A program made the translations under genes and the position numbers. From positions 62,001-126,000 of the forward strand of contig CAJNOJ010000001.1 of the NCBI GenBank assembly GCA_905250025.1: 64,000 nucleotides of DNA, in the 5' to 3' direction. The notes below the pieces were generated by a model. The model did no database searches. It was given only the letters and a program-made list of their open reading frames with translations, and had not been told where the DNA came from. Positions 34,411 through 46,736 of the stretch are shown in pieces. Source of the stretch: Adineta ricciae (lineage: Eukaryota; Rotifera; Eurotatoria; Adinetida; Adinetidae). Every line of letters starts with the position of its first letter. Position 1 is the stretch's first letter.

Positions 34411-35464
34411 ATGACAACATTTTCTATTGCTTCGATTCTCGGTGATGAAAATCCAAAACACGACAAAGAAGACAATGATAGCAACACAAATACCATTGAT
34501 GAACAACGACAACATCAACAATTTCTCTTGAACAATAGTGTTCAACATTTATACAACATTTTCTGCAAAAATGCTGCACTTGCTGTTCGATTGAACGATC
34601 AACATCAGAACAAAACTAATCTAATTCGATCGTTTCCTCTTGAAGCATCATCACCCTCATCAACAGATTTTTATTCTCTACACAAACTTAGTTCGACATC
34701 TTATCAAGGTAATGATCATCGAATGAAAACTCTTCATTTTCCCTTCTTGTTCTCTTCCTCACTTAGACATCGAGTTCATTAATTGCTTATTGATTATGAT
34801 AAGACGCGAGTTTTCACACATTGCTCGTTTTCTCATTTTTTTTTATTGCTTTCGTCGATGATCAGACGCGAGAAAGAGGAAGTCTGTATAATTGTTGACA
34901 CACATGATCAAAAGTCAATTGAGCGCCCAAGATATATTTGTTCAACTTATTACTATGATCGAGAAATTGATGTGATGATCAGATGCATCTGAGAAATGAT
35001 GAAAGAAGGAAATAACACCGTCGGAAATCTTCTTGTTGTAGGTTCACCAATCTCGTATTACGGCAAATCTCGTCGACCACGGACAGCATTCACTTCACAA
35101 CAGCTACTTGAATTGGAAAAACAATTTCGAGAGAATAAATATCTTTCGAAACCAAAAGTAAATAGAATTCGATGTTTTTTTCATTTCATTTTCATTCGAA
35201 TTTTCTCGTTTCTAGCGATTCGAAGTAGCCACATCATTAATGCTAAGTGAAACTCAAATTAAAATCTGGTAAAGACCAATATAAAGAAACTTCTCCTCAC
35301 ATATACTTTTCTCGAAAACATTTAGGTTTCAAAATCGTCGAATGAAATGGAAACGAAACAAAAAACTACCTTCGGATGATTCTTCAACATCAATGGTTAT
35401 TAAAGATGAGCCATTCGATACTACGGATTCACCTTCATCATCAGCTACAATGAGTCCAAGCTAA
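34411..35464 (+). CDS. MNX: MNX/HB9-class homeobox transcription factor
   Basis: DNA-binding regulator; MNX genes specify motor neurons and endoderm in animals. Four exons: 34411-34708, 35042-35157, 35216-35268, 35326-35464; 201 residues. The N-terminus starts [13 protein letters not shown], an Eh1-like repressor motif (FSIxxIL). The homeodomain spans residues about 108-167: [19 protein letters not shown], then [18 protein letters not shown], then [20 protein letters not shown]. The block [11 protein letters not shown] and Gln50 are diagnostic for MNX. The C-terminal tail is acidic and Ser rich ([15 protein letters not shown]). Two introns of 58 and 57 bp cut the homeodomain. The start was chosen at the first ATG because the in-frame upstream triplet is GTG. 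Confidence 0.93.
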
Positions 35465-35570
35465 ACATTTTTTTCTTTTCTCATCATTTGCATGTCCTTC
35501 TTATTTGTTGCAAAATAAACTATACAACAATGATATGCTTCTCTATTCGAACTTAACGTTTAAGATTAGT

Positions 35571-36404
35571 TTATTTTCTAATTCGATGAGTGGATGTCTG
35601 GAATAAACGTCGAATGAAATATGTTTGAAAAACACTACAACTAATTATTAGAAAGATGTGGATCATTGCCCATCGATTGACCCAGGCGAGATTTTGTTCA
35701 AGAAGATAGAGATCCTTTTGATTAAGCATTTCCATTTCCATTTGTCGTTCACGTGAAACAAGAATATGATGACTAATTGAATCTAAGGCATTCTAAATAC
35801 GAGAAATTTTCATCGTATGCGAGTAAAGAAAGATTACAACGAGAAGTTACATGAGCATTGATTGACGAATTATCGAAATGTTCGACTTCTTTAATACTTT
35901 CTAAGATTTTTCCAATATGATAAACATGAAAGAATACCGACATGTATTTCACATAAGTATCCGTCTTCGCGTGTGTCATACAAATATCAATCACAGCTAT
36001 ATAACTAAATCAATGGGAACTATTACGAAGAAAAGATCAATCTTACTTGTGTCGTTGGCAATTATTTCTAAATGGCCTCGTTGTGGTGTCGTTGAAACTG
36101 AGATTATACTTCCGTTAATTGCGTTACGAAAATATGCAACGATAGTGCTATCGTGATCATGTGCGTTTAAAATTTCGTACATGAAATAAAGACTTGTTCC
36201 ATTGTCTAACGATTCATGATAACATTCTTCTGAACCAGGTTGAAGCCAAAACTTGAAACGCATTTCTAACAAAACAAATCTCTCCTGAAAATTAATAAGA
36301 GAAGGAGAAAGGAAAGATCACCTCGGAGATGCTCAGAATCAGTCGTTATGGTACTAACGAAAAGACTACTCAAGAGAACAAAACAAGAGTAGATCGATCG
36401 CATT
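35571..36404 (-). CDS. p24/TMED-family (emp24/GOLD) cargo receptor
   Basis: Type I membrane protein cycling between ER and Golgi in COPI/COPII vesicles. The start at 36404 gives a signal peptide (MRSIYSCFVLLSSLFVS). The GOLD domain includes ECYHESLDNGTSLYFMYEIL, where the first Cys and aromatic pattern fit the family, and VIDICMTHAKTDTYVKYMS with the second Cys. A coiled-coil follows (ILVSRERQMEMEMLNQ), then 'RWAMIHIFLIISCSVFQTY' as the membrane helix and a short cytosolic tail with the diaromatic/dibasic pattern FIRRLF. Four exons with introns of 50-70 bp. It stops at 35571, about 100 bp from the stop of the convergent MNX gene. Confidence 0.85.
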
Positions 36405-36847
36405 GTTCGTGATGTCGTTGGAGTTTAGTAAAGAATAATGAGTATGTACGTGTATATCATATGTCGAAAAAAAAAGACGAAGGAACGAAAAGAAGAAAAA
36501 GTGAAGGATAATTGATCATCTATTTACCCAAGGATTGGAAGATTTGTGTCTATTCTTACCAATATGGTATCAATGCACGAGACATAGGACACAAAAAGAG
36601 GAGAAAGGAATGAGTGAATGAAAAGATAGAGAATTGTGTTAAAAGTGTACCTAACCTGTTCGAAATTCAACATTGACTAAATATCAATCTTATTGCCTTG
36701 ATGTGAACAAATTTTCAACAAGAGAATTGGCGCCTCGTTTTACTTGTATGTATCAATGTATATTTTTCCAAATAAACAAATCTTCTTTTCAATTCTAAGG
36801 TATATCGACATTGGTGAGTGTACTTTTCGTCTTATCCGATTGATAAA
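36405..36847. other. intergenic, divergent spacer
   Basis: About 440 bp. A TTCTAAG acceptor-like site near 36800 precedes the next start, so a 5' untranslated exon may lie here. Nothing coding called. Confidence 0.45.
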
Positions 36848-39157
36848 ATGTCTCATCGTCGTCATCGGCAGTCCAAATACTTGGAATTGTATTGTTGTTT
36901 GTCGAATGAATTTCTTCTTACTTATCCTCAACCGCAAATCTTATCATATGATGACAAGAAGAAGAAGAAAAAAACGTGTCGAAACACAAATGCATTCAAT
37001 TCACTACCAACAAAATACGATTCAAAAAGTGAAGGAATCAAATCAACGAGAATTATGTCGAGAGAACCTCCGAATCATCAAGTAGAAATTTATATGAAAA
37101 AAGATTCATCGGACAAGGCAGATGGGGATAAACAAACTAAGAAATCTGCACGTAAAGTATTCGATACAATCCATCAATTGAAAATCAATGATGATCGTGA
37201 ATTGCGATTATCTGTTAGTTGTTAAAATGAAATTTTTTGTTGATCAACATCATTTTTCTATAGAAAACATTAACTCGTACGTCAACATGGAATAATTTTC
37301 AAGACAATAGGACAGCATCATATTATAATCATGTTCAACGAGAACATTTACAGCAACCTGTCATGTTATCACCATCGAGAAACAAAAGAAAAATGAACTC
37401 TTCTGAAAGATCAAATAGTTTGGTTTCATCTATAGAATCACAAAGTCATTTGTCTGGTTCAGACGAACGAAAAACTTATTCAATAGAAAATGTAGTAATT
37501 GATTATGAAAGTAATCAGTCGTTGAACGAGAACATCAAATCTCAAAGTGAACATATCGAAGAATTTCAACCTATGTCTAAGATTTCATCGATTATACTCA
37601 ATGATATTCTTTTATCATCATTGTTTCCAAATGTGACTAATAATCCTCTCGTCTTCGCTAACGATGATATGAATAAAACATCTTTGATGATATTTGATGA
37701 CGATAATCCAGATATAACAGAACTGATAATGATTGATCAATTACCGAAAAAAATCTATTCACTCGTTGAATCTATCGAAGAATTATGTATTCTTATTCGA
37801 AAACTATTACAATCTCAATTAAACCAACGAAACATCACCTCTCTTCAAATCAGACTTACAACTCAACTAGCACTTCTATTAACTTATTTAGTCATACCTC
37901 AACACGAAAAAGAAACTGCTGATAAAGTCACATCGACAGATGTAACCTTTCAAACAGCCACGATCGAAACTCAAACAGATTTTGAACGAAAAAATGCATC
38001 TAATAATCAACAATCAACTTCTATACAGGAACCATTGTCACATATAGAATTGATATCAACTAGCGGTAACCAATATCGAACAAATCTTTCTTCATTTCTT
38101 ATCTATTTCTATTAGTAACCATACATTTACCCTCACGTCATCTTCACTACGCTCTATCCGATACATTTGTTCATCGTCTTCAACGTTATTCCATTTCTCA
38201 TCCCAGAATATCTTCATTTTCGGAGACTTTCATCCATCATCTCCACCAATCATCATCATTACCAAAAAACAAACTTAAGCGTTTGCTGAAGTTTGTCGAA
38301 CTGGAGTCTTCAAATACATTTCTAGAGGCAAGTACTGAGTTTACACCTGATTTTCAAATAACAACGATGAACAGTTCGAAATATGATGATCACACAGAAC
38401 AGTTTGGAATCGACATAGGAAAACTTGAAATACTTCCATCAGATTCCTTACAGACGAGTAGATCTGTGAATAAATTCAATATTGACGAAGAAAATACACT
38501 AAAGAGTTCAATTACCGAAACGAATAGTCTTTTTTTACATAATACTACATCATTATCACATGATGAAGATGAATTCATCACGCCAACAGTCAACTGTCAA
38601 TTACTGGAACCACTGTTGAATTCACATCAGCTGCAAATGCCTATCTTACTAAGAAAATCAAATAGCATCGATTCGATTTACGCGAAACAAACAGCGCACA
38701 TACGATCGAATCGAAGTATTGTTGGTAAACGAGTGATGCTTAAATCCATTTCAAGTAAATCTCTCTACTGCGAAAGTATCTGTCAATATTTTCTCGCTTC
38801 ATTCAATTAGATCACGAACGAAGGAAAACAACTTCAATTTTGAATTACAATAACAACTACCATGAACACGATTATCGTTCGAAAACTTCGTCTCTATCAA
38901 CTATTGCAGATAAATTCGATTCAAATCTTGCACTTGCTCAAGATTTACTCGACATGCTCGATTCTCTTAATGATTATTCATCAACAACGAATGTTAGTTC
39001 ACTGCACATGTATATTCAGCAATTTCTTATTCAATTTGATACACGTATTTGTATGGAACGAAAAAGAAGAAAAAGCAAAGCGAAATGTGATTTGATTAAA
39101 AGGAAAATAGACGACAAACTCGAGAAAACATATGATAGAAATAAAGAAAATATTTAA
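36848..39157 (+). CDS. large low-complexity protein with TQT and C-terminal KEN motifs, unrecognised
   Basis: Four exons join in frame: from 36848 to a donor near 37215, about 37264-38070, about 38112-38754, and about 38812-39157. Roughly 700 residues, rich in Ser, Asn, Gln and Lys, with no signal peptide and no membrane helix. The N-terminus is basic (MSHRRHRQSKYLEL; a Lys run at about residue 40). The middle has one ordered-looking helical segment, 'SLVESIEELCILIRKLLQSQ', followed by IRLTTQLALLLTYLVI. 'TATIETQTDFE' holds a TQT motif of the kind bound by dynein light chain. The protein ends DRNKENI, a KEN box at the very C-terminus. These hint at a cytoskeletal or cell-cycle role, but only as inference. 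It may have an upstream exon. Confidence 0.65.
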
Positions 39158-40286
39158 AAATAGTTGAACCATTTTCTCGTACAGGTTTCTCTTCGTTCTT
39201 CGAATGAAAAATAACATCCGAAACGAAATTATTACAATCTAGATAAACAAAGCAATTACTCCACTTTCGTACGAAAAAATTCGTAAATGGTTCCGAGGCA
39301 TCTTCTAACGGTTCACCATAATCAGCTTCAAATCCTTCTTTCCACCATGTATTAGGCGTGAAAAATAACCAATAATCACCACGAGCAATAAGAAATGCTG
39401 CTAATTGTTGTTTAAGATCTTTACATTCTTCCCATGGATGATCACATGCACCATTGTACATAGCAGGAAAAGTAACAGGAACATTTTTCATTGACATTGC
39501 CGTTCTCATTTTCTCGGCACAAACGGCTGGCTTATCATCACTCGTTGGAATAGTAGGACTTAACCATGCTTGCCAAGCATGTTTCTTGTATTTAAGACCA
39601 AGTTCCCAAGCTCGATTTAAAGATACTTGTTGGGCTGCATCAACCGATTTGCGATATTCTTCAGTATAATTTGGATAATTTTGTCGTTCGTCCCAAATAC
39701 CTCCATCATCATCATAAAAGATTCCATCGACAACAGATTGATTAAACGCACTGGCGACATAAGAATTGACAAAATAATCTTGTACATCTGGATTTCGGTG
39801 ATCCCAGCAAAATTGATCCATGCGATAATTGCCAACTTTAGTCGAGTCGTTGTAAATAGTTCCATTTGGCAATAAAACGAACCAGTTTGTCTTCGAGGGA
39901 TCGTACATAACTTTCGCACCGTTATCGAATATATTCAATGCTAATTCGGATTGACGATAGACAAAGACACGTGTTTGAGGATTAACACTTTTGATAATTG
40001 CTGCTTGTTGAGCTAAAGTTTCTTCTCGATGCATTGGAAGACCATAATGATTAGCCCAATCAATTCCAACGACACCATGTAAAGCAGCAAATGCAACAGT
40101 AGCATTGTCGTAAAATCCTTCACTTGAATAGAAATAATATTGCGTAGAGAGTTGCATATTGTACGTCGATGGCCACGGAGGAAGCGGACAAGGTAATCGC
40201 CATGATATTGGACATGGATCAAGCTTACTTTCGATTAATATTATGTATTGTAAGATGAAAGTCGTGATAATAAAATGAAAAGACAT
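39096..40286 (-). CDS. secreted glycosidase-like TIM-barrel protein, possible foreign origin
   Basis: Intronless, 396 residues, with a signal peptide (MSFHFIITTFILQYIILIES). The body reads as a barrel enzyme: 'FAALHGVVGIDWANHYG', TRVFVYRQSELAL, MDQFCWDHRNPDVQDYF, and 'SVVDGIFYDDDGG', where adjacent acidic residues after a beta strand look catalytic. Several N-glycosylation sites (NATV, NGTIYNDS, NQS, NYT). Similar secreted proteins are, as far as I recall, scattered in plants, algae, oomycetes and bacteria rather than animals; the exact glycoside hydrolase family I cannot name. Absence of introns beside intron-rich genes fits transfer. Its last 62 bp overlap the end of the convergent gene on the other strand. 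Confidence 0.6.
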   Translation of the reverse strand: MSFHFIITTFILQYIILIESKLDPCPISWRLPCPLPPWPSTYNMQLSTQYYFYSSEGFYDNATVAFAALHGVVGIDWANHYGLPMHREETLAQQAAIIKSVNPQTRVFVYRQSELALNIFDNGAKVMYDPSKTNWFVLLPNGTIYNDSTKVGNYRMDQFCWDHRNPDVQDYFVNSYVASAFNQSVVDGIFYDDDGGIWDERQNYPNYTEEYRKSVDAAQQVSLNRAWELGLKYKKHAWQAWLSPTIPTSDDKPAVCAEKMRTAMSMKNVPVTFPAMYNGACDHPWEECKDLKQQLAAFLIARGDYWLFFTPNTWWKEGFEADYGEPLEDASEPFTNFFVRKWSNCFVYLDCNNFVSDVIFHSKNEEKPVRENGSTIFKYFLYFYHMFSRVCRLFSF

Positions 40287-41337
40287 TTTTATATGTTATC
40301 TTCAAATATACAGGTAGTTCTGTTTGATTATGTGGGTATTAAAAAAAAGAAGTTGAGAGTGCCATTTTTTTTCTTCTGCACAAAAATATGACCATGTGGT
40401 TTAAAAGTTAGAAACAACAACTGACAGAACGCAAAAGAAAAAGAATTCAGGCTTGTAACAACAATTTTTTTCTCTTTGTCTTATATTCTACTGAGTTCGA
40501 GTAGAATGGTGAAAATCAAAGAAATATTACAGTTTTACATTGTCTCATAGGAAAGAAAAAAAATGAAAATGTAATGCAGAATCTAATTTTACTATATATG
40601 TAACAGGTTGACTAACATACACGAAATCAACCTAGAAAAGATTGTGTATTAATATATGAGTAGATAAAGAAGAATGAGTAAACATACAAAAACAGATAAC
40701 TAGATATTTTATGTCATTCGAAATGCTTATAGTCATGTTTTACTGCAACCAATAATACATATTTGGCACTCATAGAATCACATTCCGGAAGCAAAAATTT
40801 CTTGAGAGTGAGCGTGTTTTAGGCAACAGAAGAAAATGAGGGTGAAGGAGAGGGCGTTGTAGGGTACAGAGCACAGAGGCAAGTCGAAATATCTAACAGC
40901 TAGACAGGCAAACTATAGTCCTGCAACTTCTGGTTTCCAAACTTTCAAATGGCACCCTAATAAGCTTAGTAGTTCAAAGTTTCAGTATCGGAAATGCTGA
41001 ACTAAAAGATTTAGAAGTCAAATGAAAGTTTGAATACTCGAATCGAGTTAACGATTTCTACACTACTCATTTTCTTCGACCACTTACACATTCAACAATG
41101 AGTCTTCTCAAGGAAATGAGTTTAATACTTTTTGTCAATTATATCTTCGTTAATTATGTTTTGTATTTGTTTAAATAAGTCAAAGCAATATGTCGTCATA
41201 CGTGATGAACAATTTCTATTCTATTTTATATCAAATCATGACATAATCAAGCGTCAACAACAGACAAAATAGCAGGTCAAAAAAATGAGAAAACTTGAAG
41301 AAATTCTCATTAGTTCATATATTCCTTCGAAATAAAT
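40287..41337. other. intergenic, no gene recognised
   Basis: About 1 kb between divergent genes, AT-rich, with a G/A-rich patch near 40830-40870. No coding frame supported. Confidence 0.45.
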
Positions 41338-42384
41338 ATGGGTATTGCCGAAGATATTCTTTTCTTCACGGAGAACTTCTCATTGTATTTTGTTTCCGTA
41401 ATTTTCGTTATCGGTGGAATCGGAAATCTTATCAACATATGTGTTCTAACATTTTTGAAACTTTTTCAATCAAATCAATGTGCCTTCTATCTCGTTTTTG
41501 AATCTGTTGTCAATACATGTCAGTTAACCATTCTTTTCATTATGTATCTTCTACCAATTGTCAATGGATTCGATCCTGGAAATATTTCGATTGGTTGGTG
41601 TAAAGTAAAAGCCATGGTTCCTCATGTATTTCGATTACTTTCAACATCCATGGTATGTTTTGCGGCATTAGATCAATTTCTCTCTACAAATCCTCTATTG
41701 ATCATTCGACGAATGAGTTCACTTCGATTAGCTCATCGTCTAACAATCATTGCCATTATTATTTGGTCATTACATAGTGTGCCCTATGGAATCTTTTATC
41801 AGATTGCTCCTCCCAGTGGTTGTATTATGAATAACTCTAGGTTAAATTTTTATTATTTATATTTTTATTATCCATTTCTACATGGATTCTTACCGATATT
41901 CGCTTCGTCTGGATATGCTCTCCTTGCTTATCGAAATGTTCGCCGTTTGATTCGACGTGATATGGGTGCTGAACGTCGTCGACTGGATCGACAGTTAACG
42001 GCGATGGTTTTCGCACGAGTTATTTGTTTCGTTCTGTTTTCAGCTCCTTACACTATCTATCGTATTTATGCACTGAATGTCAGTGTTAGTCGAGCTAATA
42101 TGTATCCATATGCGATCGATCGTCTATTATATACAATTATGGTAACACTGGCAAATCTGAATTATACTGTAAGATATTCATTATCATACTTTATAGAGTT
42201 AGGAAAAATTTTTTAGATGAGTTTTTACATATTTTTTGCAACTTCATCACGATATCGTCGACAAGTGAAGCATTTCTTTGTTAAGAAATGTTGGTTAGCA
42301 TTGAAAAATTTATGCACTCTTGAACCAAACAGAATTCATCCTCAAACTTCAAGATCGATTGCTGCCGATAGTGGATGGGAATGA
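41338..42384 (+). CDS. Rhodopsin-like GPCR of the local family (member F)
   Basis: Exon 1 is 41338-42168 (seven helices up to ANLNYT), the intron is 42169-42216 (GTAAGA ... TTTTAG), and exon 2 is 42217-42384 (MSFYIFFATSSRYRRQVKHF, tail ending AADSGWE). Motifs: GGIGNLINICVLT in helix 1, QSNQCAFYLVFES, SIGWCKVKA, 'AALDQFLSTNP' in place of DRY, SGCIMNN in loop 2, and AYRNVRRLIRRDMGAERRRL-DRQL as loop 3. It is the only member on the plus strand and lies 9 kb from the others. Ligand unknown. Confidence 0.87.
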
Positions 42385-43444
42385 TACGACCATCGAAATA
42401 AACTGAAGCAAAGAGATGCTTAGTATTATTTGTTTTGAGTAAACAAATACCTGCTAAACTATCGATCGATCACCGAAGGGCTGCATTTGCGTATTGTCGC
42501 AGTGTTGAACGACGAACAACGTGATACTTTTTAATTGGGTTTTCAATTTGTGGAATTTTTTTATTCATCGAGTTGTCGCTGTAAATGACCTTTTTTGTTA
42601 TTCAAGATCATCTGAAGTTCTAACAACAATCTACACATGTAAACGAGGACAACAAGCAGATATCTTTCGTAATGAATAATGCCAATGCCAGAACACTCTG
42701 TTTCTCCTCTGTGGTAACCGATTAAGGCTTTTAACCGTTTCAGGGAAAACATGGAATTCATGGCGGAAGCGCGAATTCAGAAAATCTATGGATTAAAAAG
42801 AAAACGTATAGAAATTATCCTTTTTAAGTTTGAATATTATTGTTATTCTTGTTACTTTTACAAAAAAAAGATCGATACCAGTTTAGAGCTGCAAAACAAA
42901 TGTAAAATATAACTCTTGGTTGATTCAAGATACAAATAGCACGACAAAAAAAAGCAAGTTGTCTGACAGGACAAGTCTACTTGTCTCATTCACACGGATC
43001 TTCAACTGCTAGAGATACAAATAACACGAAAAGCGAGTTGTCTCAGAGACAAATAACGCAGGTTTTATCATCACTATGTTCTTTTGAATAATTTTGTTAT
43101 ATATTCGTTATTAAACATTGTTCCATTCACTAAATTTAGTTGAATTATCATTATCATTAAAACGAATAATTTCTATATAGTTATTTCGGACCAATAGAAT
43201 TTTGTATATGTGCCTCCGTCACGGTTTCCATGTTTTCCCTTAAAATCGGTTACGATAACGGACTTACGAAGCAAAATGAGGAATGAGACTGGTTAGAATG
43301 TTAACCAATGAAAACAAAGAATGGGAATATATATTTATCTTCATCTTCACAATATATATTTGATTTAGATTATAGATGTATTTGTTCCTAGTAAAGGAAT
43401 AATTCATTTCGGTTCTTAAGAAACAGGAATCAATTTCATTGCTA
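42385..43444. other. intergenic with a short imperfect direct repeat
   Basis: About 1 kb. 42921-42975 and 43010-43060 are related (GATACAAATA(G/A)CACGA ... GAGTTGTCT(C/G)). Otherwise AT-rich with no supported gene. Confidence 0.45.
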
Positions 43445-46400
43445 ATGGAGTGACAATCGACGACGTTCACATCGATGAAGATCATTCGTGATGTAAACTT
43501 GAATGCTAATACAGAGGCGACTTCATTTCGCTTCTTCTTTTCCTTCTTCGTACGAATCCATTTAAGCTAGCGAAAAACAAGATCCATTCGTCTACGATCC
43601 AATCCAAAACCATCATTGATCACTCCATCAAGTCTTCCACAACTGATTTAACTGAACTCATTGGAAACTTTTCTGATATCTGCAATTGAATCGAAAAATC
43701 GTGTTCAAAATGCTCGTGAACGTTTACGACAGTGTGAGAACTTATGGTTACTCAAACGACAAGATATACGAAAACTATGGCTATTGACATCGGAACAGGA
43801 TGCTCTCGTCAAAATCTATCACAACATTGATGAATTAAAACATGCGCCTGTTCGTTTACAATTCTACTTGGACAAGCATCTATATCATTACACAATTGAA
43901 AGATGAACGATTAAGCTTCGAACATCAACTACGGTCAGAATTGATCAATCGACTATTCGAAAAGCCATGTCGAGATATTCTTGGTAACAAAAATGTCACC
44001 TCATCGTCAACAAATTCTTCGTTAACATCGAACAAAAATGATCATAATTATTTATCTCGAATTCGTGAAAATCGTCTGCTGAGAAAACAACTTGATCAAG
44101 ATTTTGAGTTGGGGAAGTTATCATTTGAGTCCCATTCGGTACCCATCATTCCTGATAAATACATGTTAGTTGATATTTGCCATCAAGCATCTGATCTCTG
44201 TCGGTTCTTTCGCGTTTAAATGAAACACTCGAACACATTCAAAAACAATTACATGAACAATTCCATCGAATTGTACAACAAACAACACAGCACATCGTCG
44301 ATAACAATTTTGTGTTACATTCGAACAATTCACATCAAAATCTTCTTCTTAACAATCCTGACTGTTTGAGAGATTTGTTAGAAACATGCTATGAACAATT
44401 CAAGATTGTTGTGAAAAATATTGGATATGTTTTGAATGTGTTGAAGTTGATACAAGAACATCAAGCATCAGTGCAACTTCAACAAGATGTACATGTTCAA
44501 ATTCAAGCAGCAGAAAACCATCCAGGTATGTCAAATGATTGTCCCTCCCTCCCTCTCTCAACTGAGATTTGCATTGTAAATTTAGATCTTAAAAATCATC
44601 AACGACAGGTTGTGTCATCCGTACCAAATACTATCCAGTTTGAAATTCCGTATCTCTTTTCAATTGAACTCGTTTGGGAAACTCTTCAACAAGTTCTCAG
44701 CGAAGTCTTAAATGAATACATTGACTACAACAACACATTAGATACATCAGCATTGAATTCGTTGTTAATACCGAATGGAACTGATTACAACAATCATCAT
44801 TCAGTTACTGACTTTTCACAATACTTAACGAAAAGAGCTCCACCCCGTCCACAACAAATTCCACGTCTCTTCGAATTCTCTCAATCAGCACAGTTCAATT
44901 CATTAACTTCGTATTTACAAGATCAGAATCGCTTTGCTATCAAACCAGAAACAACAGCAGTTGCCACAGCATATAAACAATATGTTTGCAAACCAAACTA
45001 TCGAAACATCACTGCTGTTCACGATATTCTACAACGAATCATCGAAGATATCGATATGAATGTCAAACTGCATGCAACGAAACGTATTCTTGACAGGTTA
45101 GTTCGACGTTCATCTCATTTACATATTTCTCGTTGAAGATCTATTCATCTTCATCAACGATGATCGTCTTCTCTTTTCTTTTTCTTTCTTAAGGAAACTA
45201 ACTGAATTCATTCGTGATCGATTCATTGGTCGTGTCATCAAAGATATTTGTGAATCTGCTCAGCTGTCTTCCGCATCATCTATTGCTGATCAAACTCGTC
45301 TTGCTGAACTAGTTCCAGTTGTTCTGCAAAAACAACTTCAACTATCCATGCCAATTCTACAATCCACTTATCTGATATTCAAATCTTGTGAAGAATTATG
45401 TGCTCTCGTCAAGTGTCTTCCACCTTATGCAGATGACTTTTGTCAGGCTATCATCGATCTTCTATTCAAACATCGAGAATCGAGTAATAAACTCTTTCTG
45501 AGCATTGTCGAACGAAGTGATTCACCTGGAACATCAATCTATTCGAATGAATGGGTTAAAGACGCCGATATCAATCGACATCTCCGAACAATGCCAGCAT
45601 TTGATACATTTATCCGAATGGCGAAACAACAAAACTCCAGCAATCACGATAATCATCAAGATGACAACGCCGATAATATTCGATTTCGTCAAACAAAAGA
45701 AACAGAAACTTTGTTGATCAATTTCAGCCAAAATGAAATGAACTTGGATGACATATGCACGAATTATAAACATGTGAAATTATTAGCAAATATTCACGAA
45801 AGTCTCGACTGGTTATATTGTAAATTATCGTATTATTTTGATATTTTGGACAGATGTCTAAGCGATACAAAATATCTGGATGCATTGACACAAACAACAG
45901 GTAAGATCGTATTCAATCGAATAGAAATGCCATTTTCATGATCAATTTCTAGTCTCATGTTCTATAAAAAGGTAATTGTAAAGTAACTCGGGAATGGTCT
46001 CTATCATCTTAACTGACTTGTGAAATAGTTTGTTCTGTATAAAAGTATAAAAGTAAAGAAGAGAGGTATTCGGTTGTCGAAATGCAATTAACCTTTTTCA
46101 TGAGCGAGAGATCATTCGAAGTAAACAAACAAATGTCTATCGACACGAAATACTCAGACAAAGCGGGTCATTCAACTGATGAAGATGATGATTGCTGTTG
46201 AAATCTTTGCATGAATTAATGACATCGACTAACATGATTTTGTGTTTTTCAGTTACATCTGGTTATTCTTCGCGCACATTGAAACAAAATCTTCGTCAAT
46301 ACGAACAGCTGAAACTGTCTCGTGTTAATTTGGAAATCTTCTCCAATGCAATGAAAACGACATTAACATCGTTGCTATGAATTGTTTTATGGAACGAAAC

Positions 46401-46600
46401 CAGAGGAAACCATTGCTGGCATCGAAGAACGTGGATCAGAACATGCCGAACAAGATTACATCCACTTATCATGGTTGTAGCATGGAAATTTTCTGACAAG
46501 CGATAGTGGGAACTTCGATTTGAATAAATACGAAGAAATGATTCGCAAAGCACTACATCCAAACAAAGTTGTGAATGGACAAACGAATGCAAAACATGAG
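43445..46600 (+). pseudogene. EXOC4: EXOC4 (Sec8) pseudogene, copy 1
   Basis: Matches the copy at 49888-51990 from its start codon to its C-terminus. Breaks: codon 3 is TGA instead of CGA; an altered acceptor and frame near 43567; a deletion of about 75 bp at 43880 (joins KHLY to QLKDERLSFEHQ out of frame); a deletion near 44195 in the region before LNETLEHIQK; and a shortened 3' part (46200-46600) with stops in which the original stop has become GAG. In contrast 44580-45930 is clean and carries the middle of Sec8, including 'RPQQIPRLFEFSQSAQF' and KLLANIHESLDWLY. That middle is absent from copy 2, so it may really belong to it (see finding). Confidence 0.85.
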
Positions 46601-46736
46601 AGAATATTTGTGTGTTGTGTTGTGTTGGTTGCTGGATAGTTTGACAATTCAGATAGATTCCACTCAAATGCTGTATATTTATGAACGGAAATCTCTTTTT
46701 TTTTGTATTGTAGATTGAAAGATTACAGTTTTACGA

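Noticed and set aside
43661..44219. Treating the first EXOC4 copy as an alternative live gene with unusual introns
   Set aside because: Codon 3 is a stop, and two deletions shift the frame at places where copy 2 has uninterrupted exon; no splice signals fit.
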